A DNA stretch of 39,051 nt from an uncultured Trueperaceae bacterium. GTDB lineage: Bacteria; Deinococcota; Deinococci; Deinococcales; Trueperaceae. How positions within the stretch are numbered: position 1 is the first letter of the stretch; each line of letters begins with the position of its first letter. The notes under the pieces are model-generated. The model did not search any database, was not told where the DNA came from, and saw only the letters and a program-made list of their open reading frames with translations. The translations under genes and the position numbers were made by a program. Positions 16,129 through 23,543 of this stretch are shown here, one piece after another. The stretch covers positions 1 through 39,051 of the forward strand of contig CALCHY010000375.1 in NCBI GenBank assembly GCA_937907415.1, given 5' to 3'.

Positions 16129-16169
16129 CCGTGGGCGCCCCCCAGAAGGAGGCTTCCACGGCTTTTTTT
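16129..16169 (+). terminator. Intrinsic terminator before the ABC exporter (attenuator)
   Basis: The stem CCGTGG/CCACGG (16129-16134 with 16156-16161) is extended inside by GCC/GGC and followed by an uninterrupted run of seven T (16163-16169). It is the only classic terminator with a good U-tract in the window, and it lies upstream of the genes, not after them. A competing hairpin joins its descending arm to downstream sequence (GGCT..CACGGC 16151-16162 with GCCGTG..AGCC 16173-16184). Confidence 0.8.
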
Positions 16170-16259
16170 GGTGCCGTGTTAGCCAACTACCAGCCCAGTT
16201 GAAATCAAACCGCAAGACAGGCGAAACCTGAGCACCGCTCTGCGGAACGAGAGGCGAGC
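16170..16259 (+). other. Structured untranslated leader of the ABC exporter
   Basis: This is the 90 bases between the terminator and the exporter ATG. They can fold as CCGCA/TGCGG (16210-16214 with 16241-16245) enclosing CAGG-CGAAA-CCTG (16218-16230), plus CAACT/AGTTG (16185-16202 region). A GAGAGG ribosome-binding site follows at 16249-16254. No known riboswitch consensus is recognised. Confidence 0.4.
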
Positions 16260-18083
16260 ATGACGGCGAGCACGGCAACGACCGAACGAGAGAGAAGAAG
16301 GGGAGCGTTCGGTCTCTCGACGATATTGGTGCGCTACCTAGCACCACAGCGCGGCTGGGCGCTCGGCATGGCGCTCCTGCTGCTCGTGGCGACCGGCCTA
16401 CAGCTCCTCGTGCCGCAACTGTTGCGGCGCTTCATCGACGGCGCGCTCGGTGCGGCGCCAGGCGCGGAACTCACGCGGATCGCCCTTACGTTCCTCGTAG
16501 CAGCACTGCTAACACAGCTGCTCAACGCCGTCGCGACCTACGTCGCGGCAGCGGTCGGTTGGACGGCGACGAACCTCCTGCGCGAGGACCTAGCGGCCCA
16601 CACCCTCGACCTAGACATGGGCTTCCATAACGCCCGCACGTCCGGGGAGATGATCGAGCGCCTCGACGGCGACGTGACGTCGCTCTCGAACTTCCTCTCC
16701 GTGTTCTCCGTCCGCGTGTTCGGCGGCGCGCTCCTGCTCGCCGGCATCCTGGTGGCGTTGTGGCTCGAGAACCGCCTGATGGGCGCGGTCTTGACCGGCG
16801 TCGTCCTCCTCGAGGTCGTCGTGCTTTCACGCACGCGCCGCGCGGGCGTGCCAGCTACCAACCTCGAGCGCGAGGCGAACGCTAAACTGTTCGGCTTCAT
16901 CGAGGAGCGGCTGCACGGCCTTGACGACCTGCGCGGTAACGGGGCGGGCGCCTACACCATGCACCGCTTCGACGGGGTCATGCGCAACGTCTATCACGAC
17001 ACTCGCCGCGCGTGGATGCTCCGCAGCGTCGTGTGGCTATCGAGTTACGGGCTGATGCTGGTCGGCACCGCACTGACGATCGGCACGGCCATCTACCTCG
17101 TCGGTAAGGGCTCCTTGACCGTAGGCGCCGCCTACATGGTGTTCCAGTACCTGCTCATGCTTCAGAACCCCATCGAGCAGATCACTCAGCAGCTGCAAGA
17201 GCTGCAGAAGGCGGGGGCGGGCGTGCAGCGCGTGGGCGAGCTCTTGAGCCTCGTCCCGGCACTGCCGCGGGGTGGTAGCGAGCGGCTCCCTGCCGGGGCC
17301 CTAAGCGTGGAGTTCGACGGCGTCAGCTTCCACTACCCAGACGTCGGTCCGGACCAACTCACCCTCGACGACGTTACCTTCAAGCTGGCGCCAGGCACGC
17401 GCCTTGGCCTACTCGGCCGCACCGGGTCGGGCAAGACCACGCTGACGCGCCTGCTGTTCAGGCTTTACGACCCGAGCTCGGGGAGGGTGAGGCTCGGCGG
17501 GGTTGACGCCGCCGCCGCCGACCTGCAGGGGTTGCGCTCGCGCGTCGGCCTCGTCTCACAAGAAGTGCAGCTCTTCCGCGGGAGTCTGCGGCACAACCTG
17601 TCGTTCTTCGACGACGGCGTCAGCGACGACCGCATCATGGCGGTACTCGACGAGCTGGACATGCGCGAGTGGCTGGAGCGCCAGGAGAACGGCCTAGACA
17701 CGGAGATCGACTCAGGCGGCCGCAACCTCTCCGCCGGCGAGGCGCAGCTCATCGCGTTCGCACGCGTGTTCCTCGCTGACCCCGGCCTAATCGTCCTTGA
17801 CGAACCGTCCTCCCGCCTCGACCCGGCGACGGAGAGGCGCCTCGAGGCCGCGATGGAGCGCCTCTTGGCTGGGCGGACGGCCATCGTCATCGCCCACCGC
17901 CTCGAGACCGTCGAGCGCGTCGACGAGATACTCGTCATGGAGGGCGGCCGCGTCGCCGAGCATGGCAGCCGTGACCTCCTAGCGCGCGACCAACACTCGC
18001 GTTACGCCCGCTTGCGGCGCGCGGCGCTGAGCCTCGACCTGAACGCGACCCCAGACGAGCACGCGTTGGAGGAACTCGCATGA
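16260..18083 (+). CDS. ABC exporter half-transporter A (catalytic Walker B, degenerate signature)
   Basis: 607 residues: six membrane helices (about 25-320) followed by an ATPase domain. The nucleotide-binding domain has Walker A GRTGSGKTT (about 385-393), Q-loop VSQEVQLFRGSL, a degenerate signature NLSAGEAQL (about 488-496) in place of LSGGQ, Walker B LIVLDEPSSRLD with the catalytic Glu, and H-loop IAHR. It overlaps the next gene by ATGA, and the two should form one heterodimer. The partner has the complementary defects, so one ATP site would be consensus and one degenerate, as in TmrAB, TM287/288 and BmrCD. Export of drugs, lipids or peptides is likely; the substrate is unknown. The ATG has GAGAGG 6 bases upstream. 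Confidence 0.88.
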   Translation: MTASTATTERERRRGAFGLSTILVRYLAPQRGWALGMALLLLVATGLQLLVPQLLRRFIDGALGAAPGAELTRIALTFLVAALLTQLLNAVATYVAAAVGWTATNLLREDLAAHTLDLDMGFHNARTSGEMIERLDGDVTSLSNFLSVFSVRVFGGALLLAGILVALWLENRLMGAVLTGVVLLEVVVLSRTRRAGVPATNLEREANAKLFGFIEERLHGLDDLRGNGAGAYTMHRFDGVMRNVYHDTRRAWMLRSVVWLSSYGLMLVGTALTIGTAIYLVGKGSLTVGAAYMVFQYLLMLQNPIEQITQQLQELQKAGAGVQRVGELLSLVPALPRGGSERLPAGALSVEFDGVSFHYPDVGPDQLTLDDVTFKLAPGTRLGLLGRTGSGKTTLTRLLFRLYDPSSGRVRLGGVDAAAADLQGLRSRVGLVSQEVQLFRGSLRHNLSFFDDGVSDDRIMAVLDELDMREWLERQENGLDTEIDSGGRNLSAGEAQLIAFARVFLADPGLIVLDEPSSRLDPATERRLEAAMERLLAGRTAIVIAHRLETVERVDEILVMEGGRVAEHGSRDLLARDQHSRYARLRRAALSLDLNATPDEHALEELA

Positions 18084-19873
18084 CCTACTCCACCAACCCG
18101 CTGCGGCTGATGCTGGCCTTAGGCAGGCAGCGCCCCTGGTACTTCGCTTTGACCGCCGTGCTGTGGGCGGTCGTTCATGGCCTTCCCGTACTGTTCGGGC
18201 TAGCGATGCGCGGCCTCTTCGACGCGCTTGCGGGTCCGCAGGCGGCTGGCCCCAACGCCTGGACTTACCTAGCTCTCGGCCTCAGCGTCGACGCCGTGCG
18301 GCTCGTCGTGATGATCGGCGGCATCTACACCTGGGCGACGTGGTGGCTCGAGTTGACGCTGCACCTGCGCCGCTCCCTCCTCAGCTACTTGCTCGAAGCG
18401 AGCGGCTCGCGGCGCCTACCGGACTCACCCAGTGAGGCGGTCACGCGCTTCCGCGACGACGCGAACGACATCGGCGAGTACTTCGAGTACTGGTGCGACT
18501 TCTGGGGCTTCGCCGCCTTCGGAGTCGCCGCGCTCGGCACCATGCTGCTCATCAACCCGCTCATGACCCTGCTAGCGTGCGTGCCGCTAGCGCTTACCGT
18601 CGTCCTCACCAGCCTTTTGCGCCCCCACATCCGCACGGCCAGGCGCCGCAGTCGCGAGGCGACAAGCCGCGTGACCGACTTCCTCGGTGAGACGTTCGGG
18701 AGCGTGCAGGCCGTCAAGGCGTCCGGGCGCGAACCGTTCGTACTGCGGCACTACGTCGGCCTGAACACCGTGCGCAAACGCACGGCCCTCAAGGACACGC
18801 TGCTGACCGAGCTATTCAGGAGCGTGACGGACAACATGGTGAACATCGCCACCGGCATCATCCTGTTGCTCGGAGCGAGCGCTCTCAAGGACGGCTCGTT
18901 CACCGTGGGCGACTTGGCCCTCTTCGTCACGTTCTTGCCGCGCCTCACGGGCGTCATGTCGTTCATGGGCCTGATGGTCGTGCAGCACAAGCGCTCGGGC
19001 GTGGCCTTCGAGCGCCTCGGGCGCCTGCTCGTCGATGCGCCGGTGTCAGCCATCGTCACCCCGCGCGCTTACGACCTCGAGAACCCTCAAGCGCCGTTCG
19101 AGCACGCGGTGAAGGAAGTAGAGCCGTTCGAGCGCCTTGACGTAGTTGGCCTGACGGCCCACCACGCAGGCGGCCTGACTGGCGTGACCGACGTGAGCTT
19201 CTCCGTCGCGCGAGGCGAGTTCGTGGTCGTCACCGGCCGCATCGGTTCTGGCAAGACGACGCTTCTGCGCGCGCTTCTCGGACTACTGCCCGTAGAGGCG
19301 GGGACCGTCTCGTGGAACGGGCGCCACGTCGACGATCCCGCTTCGTTCTTCGTCCCGCCGCGCAGTGCCTACACGTCGCAGGTCCCGCGGCTCTTCTCTG
19401 ACACGTTGAGGGAGAACGTCTTGCTCGGCTCTGGACTAAGTGACGTTGAAGTGGCCGCTGCGCTCGAGCTGGCGGTCCTTGACGCCGACTTGGCTAGCAT
19501 GCGCTCTGGCCTGGACACGGAGGTTGGCACCCGTGGCGTAAAGCTCTCGGGTGGCCAGGTGCAGCGTGCGGCTGCGGCACGCATGCTGCTGCGCCGAGCG
19601 CAGCTCCTCGTGTTCGACGACATCTCGAGCGCCCTCGACGTCGAGACGGAGAGGCGCTTGTGGGACGGACTCTTCGCGGCGGGCGAGACGACCTGCCTCG
19701 TCGTGTCGCACCGCCGCGCCGCGTTGGAGCGCGCCGACCGCGTGATCCTCCTCGAGGGCGGCCGCGTGGCGGCGCAAGGAACCCTCGCGGAGGTACTCGC
19801 GAGCTCGCCGGAGTTGGCCGCGCTCCTCAAAGGTGAGCGCTCACCTGACGCTGGCAGGGTCGCGGCCTTGTAG
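18080..19873 (+). CDS. ABC exporter half-transporter B (consensus signature, Asp in Walker B)
   Basis: 597 residues with the same layout: six membrane helices (about 18-320) and a C-terminal ATPase. Walker A is GRIGSGKTT (about 385-393), the signature is consensus LSGGQVQR (about 488-495), the H-loop is VSHRR, and Walker B reads LLVFDDISSALD with Asp where the catalytic Glu normally stands. Pairing with half-transporter A therefore makes one competent ATP site (A Walker motifs plus B signature) and one degenerate site. Translation is coupled to the upstream gene by the ATGA overlap. The 3' end overlaps the convergent thiB gene by 33 bases, so there is no space for a terminator between them. 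Confidence 0.88.
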   Translation: MTYSTNPLRLMLALGRQRPWYFALTAVLWAVVHGLPVLFGLAMRGLFDALAGPQAAGPNAWTYLALGLSVDAVRLVVMIGGIYTWATWWLELTLHLRRSLLSYLLEASGSRRLPDSPSEAVTRFRDDANDIGEYFEYWCDFWGFAAFGVAALGTMLLINPLMTLLACVPLALTVVLTSLLRPHIRTARRRSREATSRVTDFLGETFGSVQAVKASGREPFVLRHYVGLNTVRKRTALKDTLLTELFRSVTDNMVNIATGIILLLGASALKDGSFTVGDLALFVTFLPRLTGVMSFMGLMVVQHKRSGVAFERLGRLLVDAPVSAIVTPRAYDLENPQAPFEHAVKEVEPFERLDVVGLTAHHAGGLTGVTDVSFSVARGEFVVVTGRIGSGKTTLLRALLGLLPVEAGTVSWNGRHVDDPASFFVPPRSAYTSQVPRLFSDTLRENVLLGSGLSDVEVAAALELAVLDADLASMRSGLDTEVGTRGVKLSGGQVQRAAAARMLLRRAQLLVFDDISSALDVETERRLWDGLFAAGETTCLVVSHRRAALERADRVILLEGGRVAAQGTLAEVLASSPELAALLKGERSPDAGRVAAL

Positions 19874-20932
19874 CACGACGGCCGTCCACTGCCGCAGCCA
19901 GCGCGCTTGGTTCGCCTGCACCGTCGCGGAGTCGAGGGACGCCGCGATGGTGGCTGGCTCTAGCTGCCCGTAAGCGACGAACTCTGCCGGCAAGTCGACG
20001 TCGGTTACGACGGGGTCGACGTACATGGCGAGCGGGATGGCGGCCTGTACCGCTGCGCTCAGCATGAAATCGACGAACGCGGCGGACGCTTCAGGCTCCT
20101 TCGTGCCCTTGAGGATGCCGATGCCCTCGACCTGACGGTAGGCGCAGCCCGCGCATTGCAAGTTCGCCGTCGGTGACGTCTGCAGCGGCTCGTCAGAGAA
20201 GATGACCTCGGCCGCGGGGCTCGTGGCGTAACTCACGACGATCGGGCTCGCGCCGCCGTAACGCGTGAACTGCGTGTAGTAGGCGTCCGACCAGCCGTCT
20301 GCCATCGCCACGTCGTTGGCGACGAGCGCCGCCCAGAAGTCAAGCCAATCGTCGAAGTCAGCGTGCGTGCCCGGCACGTCCGCCGACTCGTCGCCGAAAC
20401 GGACGATGGTGGCTAGCAAGAACGCCAGGCCGGGGCTGGAGCTGGCCGGGTTCTCCACGACCGTGAGGCCGCGGTACGCGGGGTCCGCCAGCGCCTCGAG
20501 CGTCGCGGGTAACGCCAGGTCGTGCTGCGCGAACCAAGCGCTGTCAACGTTAGGCAGCACGTAGCCGACGTCGACGGGGGTCACGAGGCCGTCCGTCGCC
20601 AGTAGCAGGTCGGGGCGCACGCGCTTCAGCTCGGGGCTGAGGTACGGCTCGAAGATGCCCTCGCTGCGTACGCGCTCGAGCAGGCTGCCGTCCACGCCGA
20701 ACAGCACGTCAGCGAGGGGGCGCGCCTTGGTCAGCACGGCGCGGTTGACGACCTCACCTGCGTCGCCGCCTTGGAGGAAGGTGACTTGGACGCCCGTGCG
20801 CGCCGTGAAGTCGTCGAGGAGCGCCTGCGGCAAAGCGAACGAGCTGTGCGTCAGGACCGTAATGCGTTGGGCATGGGCCGCAGCGCCCAATGCGAGCAAG
20901 AGCGCGAGCACGATGGACTGGAAGTTACGCAT
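19841..20932 (-). CDS. thiB: Thiamine-binding periplasmic protein
   Basis: The solute-binding subunit of the thiamine/TPP importer, 363 residues. A signal peptide (MRNFQS, a Leu/Ala core, cleavage after AHA before QRITV) sends it outside the membrane. The mature protein is a type II binding-protein fold related to iron- and thiamine-binding proteins: ITVLTHSSFALP, FTARTGVQVTFLQGGDAGE, VLFGVDGSLLERV, TPVDVGYV, NPASSSPGLAFLLA and the VSYATSPAAEV region. The TPP riboswitch directly upstream fixes the specificity. The ATG at 20930-20932 is chosen over the upstream in-frame start (20953) because it opens the signal peptide and has AAGGA about 10 bases upstream. Its permease and ATPase partners are about 10 kb away. 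Confidence 0.92.
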   Translation of the reverse strand: MRNFQSIVLALLLALGAAAHAQRITVLTHSSFALPQALLDDFTARTGVQVTFLQGGDAGEVVNRAVLTKARPLADVLFGVDGSLLERVRSEGIFEPYLSPELKRVRPDLLLATDGLVTPVDVGYVLPNVDSAWFAQHDLALPATLEALADPAYRGLTVVENPASSSPGLAFLLATIVRFGDESADVPGTHADFDDWLDFWAALVANDVAMADGWSDAYYTQFTRYGGASPIVVSYATSPAAEVIFSDEPLQTSPTANLQCAGCAYRQVEGIGILKGTKEPEASAAFVDFMLSAAVQAAIPLAMYVDPVVTDVDLPAEFVAYGQLEPATIAASLDSATVQANQARWLRQWTAVVLQGRDPASVR

Positions 20933-20984
20933 GATGGCACGTCCTTCTATCACCTACGGACGCGGGCCCACTGATGGGGCGTTG

Positions 20985-21078
20985 CGCCACTCTCCCTCCG
21001 CCCGCATTACCGGGGTCAGGTTCTAGGGTGTGTTCTCAGCCCGGCCTCCGCTTTACGGCTCCGGACACCCCTGGTGAC
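20985..21078 (-). ncRNA. TPP riboswitch (THI element)
   Basis: Read on the minus strand, the conserved core is present in order: GGGGTG (21071-21066), GGGCTGAGA with CTGAGA at 21039-21034, ACACCCTAGAACCTGA (GAACCTGA 21023-21016), the GGTAATGC segment and GCGGAGGGAGAG (ending near 20989). Together these match the THI-box consensus that binds thiamine pyrophosphate. Between the aptamer and the thiB ATG lies a GGCG-CAA-CGCC hairpin and a GC-rich stretch but no U-tract, so control is more likely at translation than by termination. It shuts off thiamine import when TPP is plentiful. Confidence 0.95.
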
Positions 21079-21084
21079 ACTGCG

Positions 21085-21113
21085 AAGGTACCGCCGCTTG
21101 GACGCTAAGTCAA
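21085..21113 (-). promoter_or_regulatory. thiB: Promoter of the TPP riboswitch / thiB
   Basis: On the minus strand there is TTGACT (-35, 21108-21113), a 17-base spacer and TACCTT (-10, 21085-21090). Transcription would begin near 21078, just before the riboswitch core. Confidence 0.75.
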
Positions 21114-21134
21114 CGACCCAGGTACGCCGGTGGC

Positions 21135-22427
21135 TCAGACGTCCGTGGCTAACGCCTCGCGCTCCGAGCGGGGCAGGCGCCACGCCGCCACCAGTGCCGT
21201 GATGAGGAACAGGCCGGCCGTCACGAGGAAGATCGTGCGGTAGTTGGTCGAGCCCGGCAGGCTCGTGACGGTGACGATGGCGCCCGCGATGATCGGAGCT
21301 AGAGCGCGCGATGCCGCCGCCACCGAGTTGTCCAGGCCGTAGACGGCGCCCGCCACGTTTCGTGGGGTGAGGCGCGCAAGCATGGCTGAGATGGCAGGCA
21401 GAACGCCGCCGATGGCGAAGCCGATGAGCACGTTGACCACTATGAGCTGAACGACGTCGGTGACGTAAGCCATCGGCACGTAGAAGACGGCGCAACCGAG
21501 GGCGGAGGCCACCAGGATCGGCTTGTAACCAACGCGGTCGGAGAGGCGACCGAGAAGCACGCCGCTCAAGGTGGACGAGGCGGCGGCCAAGCCGATGGCT
21601 AACCCCGTGTACATCCCCGCGAGGTCCTTGTCTACGGTGATCGTGGCGATGAACAGCGGTAGGAACGGTACGAGCATGGTGCGGCCAAGCCACGCGCTGA
21701 AGCGCAGGAAGTACGCTAGCGGCACCCCAGCGGTGCGCACTACGTCGCGCCAGGCGTGAATCAACCCACCTACGCCACGTTCGGCGCGCGGCGGGGCGGT
21801 GAAGTCCTCCTTCACGCCGAACAGCACGAGCAGGCCGCCAGCCAGCATCAGCGCCGCCGTGACGACGAACGAGAAGCGGAAACCGAAGAAGTACTGCAGC
21901 GCGCCGCCGATCATCGGCCCGACAGAGGCGCCCGCCCACGACGCGGTCTGCATCATCCCCATGGCGTAACCAAGCCGCTGGCGCGGCGCGGTGGCGGCGA
22001 CCATGGAGTTCGCCGCGCTGACCACGCCAGTGGTGAGGCCCTGGATTAGCCTCAGGAACGTCAGTTCCTCCGCGCTGCGCACGAAGCCCATGAGGAGGAT
22101 GACGGCGGCGCCAGCGAAGAACGCGCGCTCCAGCATGAGTTTGCGGCCGTGGCGGTCAGCTATGGCGCCCCAGATCGGTGAGGCGATCATCATGGCAGCC
22201 GCCTGCACGCTGAACACGGCAGCCACCCAGAACACGAGCGAACCGCCCGATCGGACGCCTAGGAACTCAACGTAGTTGGGCAGGAAAGGGAAGATGGTCG
22301 AGAAGCCGATGGAGGCAAGCAACTGCGCAACGAACATCACGAAGAGGATGCGTTGCCAACTCGAACTCTTCACCTCTAGCCTCCGGTAGGGGGCGGCCAC
22401 CTCACCCATGGTCGTCGCGGAGCCCAC
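21135..22427 (-). CDS. MFS transporter, DHA1-type drug exporter-like
   Basis: 430 residues with about 12 hydrophobic helices in two halves joined by a cytoplasmic loop (around residues 195-225). The major facilitator motif A appears in the loop after helix 2 as GAIADRHGRKLML, with its echo GRLSDRVGYKPIL in the second half. RLIQGLTTG after helix 4 and AMGMMQTASWAGASVGPMIGG (antiporter motif C) mark it as a proton-driven exporter of the DHA1 group. The substrate is unknown. The GTG start has no clear ribosome-binding site, and an ATG lies 18 bases downstream (22407-22409), so the exact start is uncertain. It is divergent from the Crp/Fnr regulator gene. Confidence 0.85.
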   Translation of the reverse strand: MGSATTMGEVAAPYRRLEVKSSSWQRILFVMFVAQLLASIGFSTIFPFLPNYVEFLGVRSGGSLVFWVAAVFSVQAAAMMIASPIWGAIADRHGRKLMLERAFFAGAAVILLMGFVRSAEELTFLRLIQGLTTGVVSAANSMVAATAPRQRLGYAMGMMQTASWAGASVGPMIGGALQYFFGFRFSFVVTAALMLAGGLLVLFGVKEDFTAPPRAERGVGGLIHAWRDVVRTAGVPLAYFLRFSAWLGRTMLVPFLPLFIATITVDKDLAGMYTGLAIGLAAASSTLSGVLLGRLSDRVGYKPILVASALGCAVFYVPMAYVTDVVQLIVVNVLIGFAIGGVLPAISAMLARLTPRNVAGAVYGLDNSVAAASRALAPIIAGAIVTVTSLPGSTNYRTIFLVTAGLFLITALVAAWRLPRSEREALATDV

Positions 22428-22492
22428 CGTGGCTACCAGCCGGCGGGCGCCCGCTATGCTAACCCCGTACCCGAGTTGCCACGCGCGGCGCC

Positions 22493-22512
22493 GTTAGCGG
22501 TTAGCGTTAGCG
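22493..22512 (+). repeat. Three GTTAGCG tandem copies before the regulator gene
   Basis: GTTAGCG occurs at 22493-22499, 22500-22506 and 22506-22512 (the last two share one base), ending immediately before the ATG at 22514. The TAGCGT inside it, 6 bases before ATG, can act as a leaderless -10 box. The repeat may be an operator or a by-product of the promoter. Confidence 0.5.
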
Positions 22513-22513
22513 G

Positions 22514-23191
22514 ATGCCGTTATCAGACGCTCAAGTCCTCGCCCGCTGCCCGCTATTCGCGGAGCTAGCCGAGGCGGACCTGCACGCCCTGGCAACGGTG
22601 GCGCGGCGCCGGCAGTTGGAGGCAGGTGAACCCCTGTTCATGGCTGGCGAGGCCGCCAAGGGGCTGGCCGTGGTGGTCACCGGGAGGGTCAAGATCTACG
22701 TCATCTCGCCAGCCAGCGGCCGTGAGGTCGTGCTTGCCGTCGAGCACCCGTTCAACGCGGTGGCCGAACTGGTGTCGCTCGACGGCGGCCCATACCCCGC
22801 CAGCGCCGAGGCGGCGGAGGCAAGCGAAGTGTTGTGGCTCGAGCAGGTCGGTTTCCAACGCATATTGCGTGAGCGGCCGGAGATAGCGCTGCACCTGATG
22901 GGCATGCTCGGCAGGCGCTTGCGGCGCTTGGTCGCTCTCGTCGAGCAGATCTCGTTCCAGGAGGTCGTGCACCGCTTGGCGCGTTACCTGCTCGGGGCGG
23001 CCCAGGACGGCCTGCCGTTCGTGCTGGACACGAACGGGGCCATCGCAGCGCAGTTGGGCACGGTTCCGGAACTCGTCAGCCGCAACCTCTCACGCTTACA
23101 TGCTGGCGGGGCCATCGAACTGCAAGGCCGGACCGTGACGAGCCTGAACCGGGCGCAGCTCCAAGAGATGGCGAACTCAGCGGGGCGGTGA
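22514..23191 (+). CDS. Crp/Fnr-family transcription regulator (FNR/DNR-like)
   Basis: 225 residues: an N-terminal cyclic-nucleotide-type sensor domain (about 8-125, with GEPLFMAGEAAKGLAVVVTGRVKIY), a long dimerisation helix and a C-terminal winged helix-turn-helix. The recognition helix reads ELVSRNLSRL; the ExxSR pattern is that of FNR, which reads TGA-containing half-sites. There is no N-terminal Cys cluster, so it is not an Fe-S FNR and is closer to DNR/NnrR-type sensors of NO or redox state. Its neighbours are two operons of oxidase-like membrane proteins, DUF2249 and DUF59 proteins, with a TGA-N6-TCA palindrome at the divergent promoters. It is therefore the probable regulator of that block. 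The start is ATG, leaderless. Confidence 0.85.
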   Translation: MPLSDAQVLARCPLFAELAEADLHALATVARRRQLEAGEPLFMAGEAAKGLAVVVTGRVKIYVISPASGREVVLAVEHPFNAVAELVSLDGGPYPASAEAAEASEVLWLEQVGFQRILRERPEIALHLMGMLGRRLRRLVALVEQISFQEVVHRLARYLLGAAQDGLPFVLDTNGAIAAQLGTVPELVSRNLSRLHAGGAIELQGRTVTSLNRAQLQEMANSAGR

Positions 23192-23210
23192 GCCGCCGCG
23201 TACCCGCTTG

Positions 23211-23543
23211 TCAGTAGAAGCCGAGTGAGCGCTTAGCTTCGGCGCTCATGGAGTCAGGCGTCCAGGGTGGGTCCCACACTAGTTCGACGCCGATATCGCC
23301 GACCCCAGGCACCTGACCGAGGCAATGGCGAACGTCGGCCTCGATGCTCCCGTGCAGCGGGCAGCCAGGCGTCGTCAAGGTCATCTCGATAGCCACTTGA
23401 GAATCGACGACTGCCACGGCGTAAACCATGCCGAGGCTAACGATGTCGAGCCCGAGCTCCGGGTCGATGACGGCGTGCAAGGCCTCGAGCACGTTGCGCG
23501 CTGGAACGGCTGGGTTGATCTCGGTCAGCTCAGTTTCGGTCAT
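23211..23543 (-). CDS. MIP18/PaaD-family (DUF59) iron-sulfur assembly protein
   Basis: A 110-residue single-domain protein of the DUF59 family, which helps insert or mature iron-sulfur clusters (SufT, PaaD and MIP18 are relatives). Motifs visible are ALHAVIDPELGLDIVSLGMVY near residues 23-43 and the TTPGCPLHG segment with the family's conserved Cys. The C-terminus has DPPWTPDSMS, common in SufT/PaaD-like members. The ATG overlaps the stop of the upstream membrane-protein gene (ATGA), so the two are coupled in one operon. It converges on the regulator gene. Its clients may include the ferredoxin of the divergent operon, which is an inference. Confidence 0.88.
   Translation of the reverse strand: MTETELTEINPAVPARNVLEALHAVIDPELGLDIVSLGMVYAVAVVDSQVAIEMTLTTPGCPLHGSIEADVRHCLGQVPGVGDIGVELVWDPPWTPDSMSAEAKRSLGFY

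Noticed and set aside
16001..16170. Stand-alone small RNA (6S-like) at the strong promoter
   Set aside because: The ends do not pair into a 6S-type closed rod, and the segment contains an ORF directly before an exporter operon, so a leader is the simpler explanation.
23192..23210. Terminator between the regulator and the DUF59 gene
   Set aside because: The 19-base gap holds no inverted repeat.
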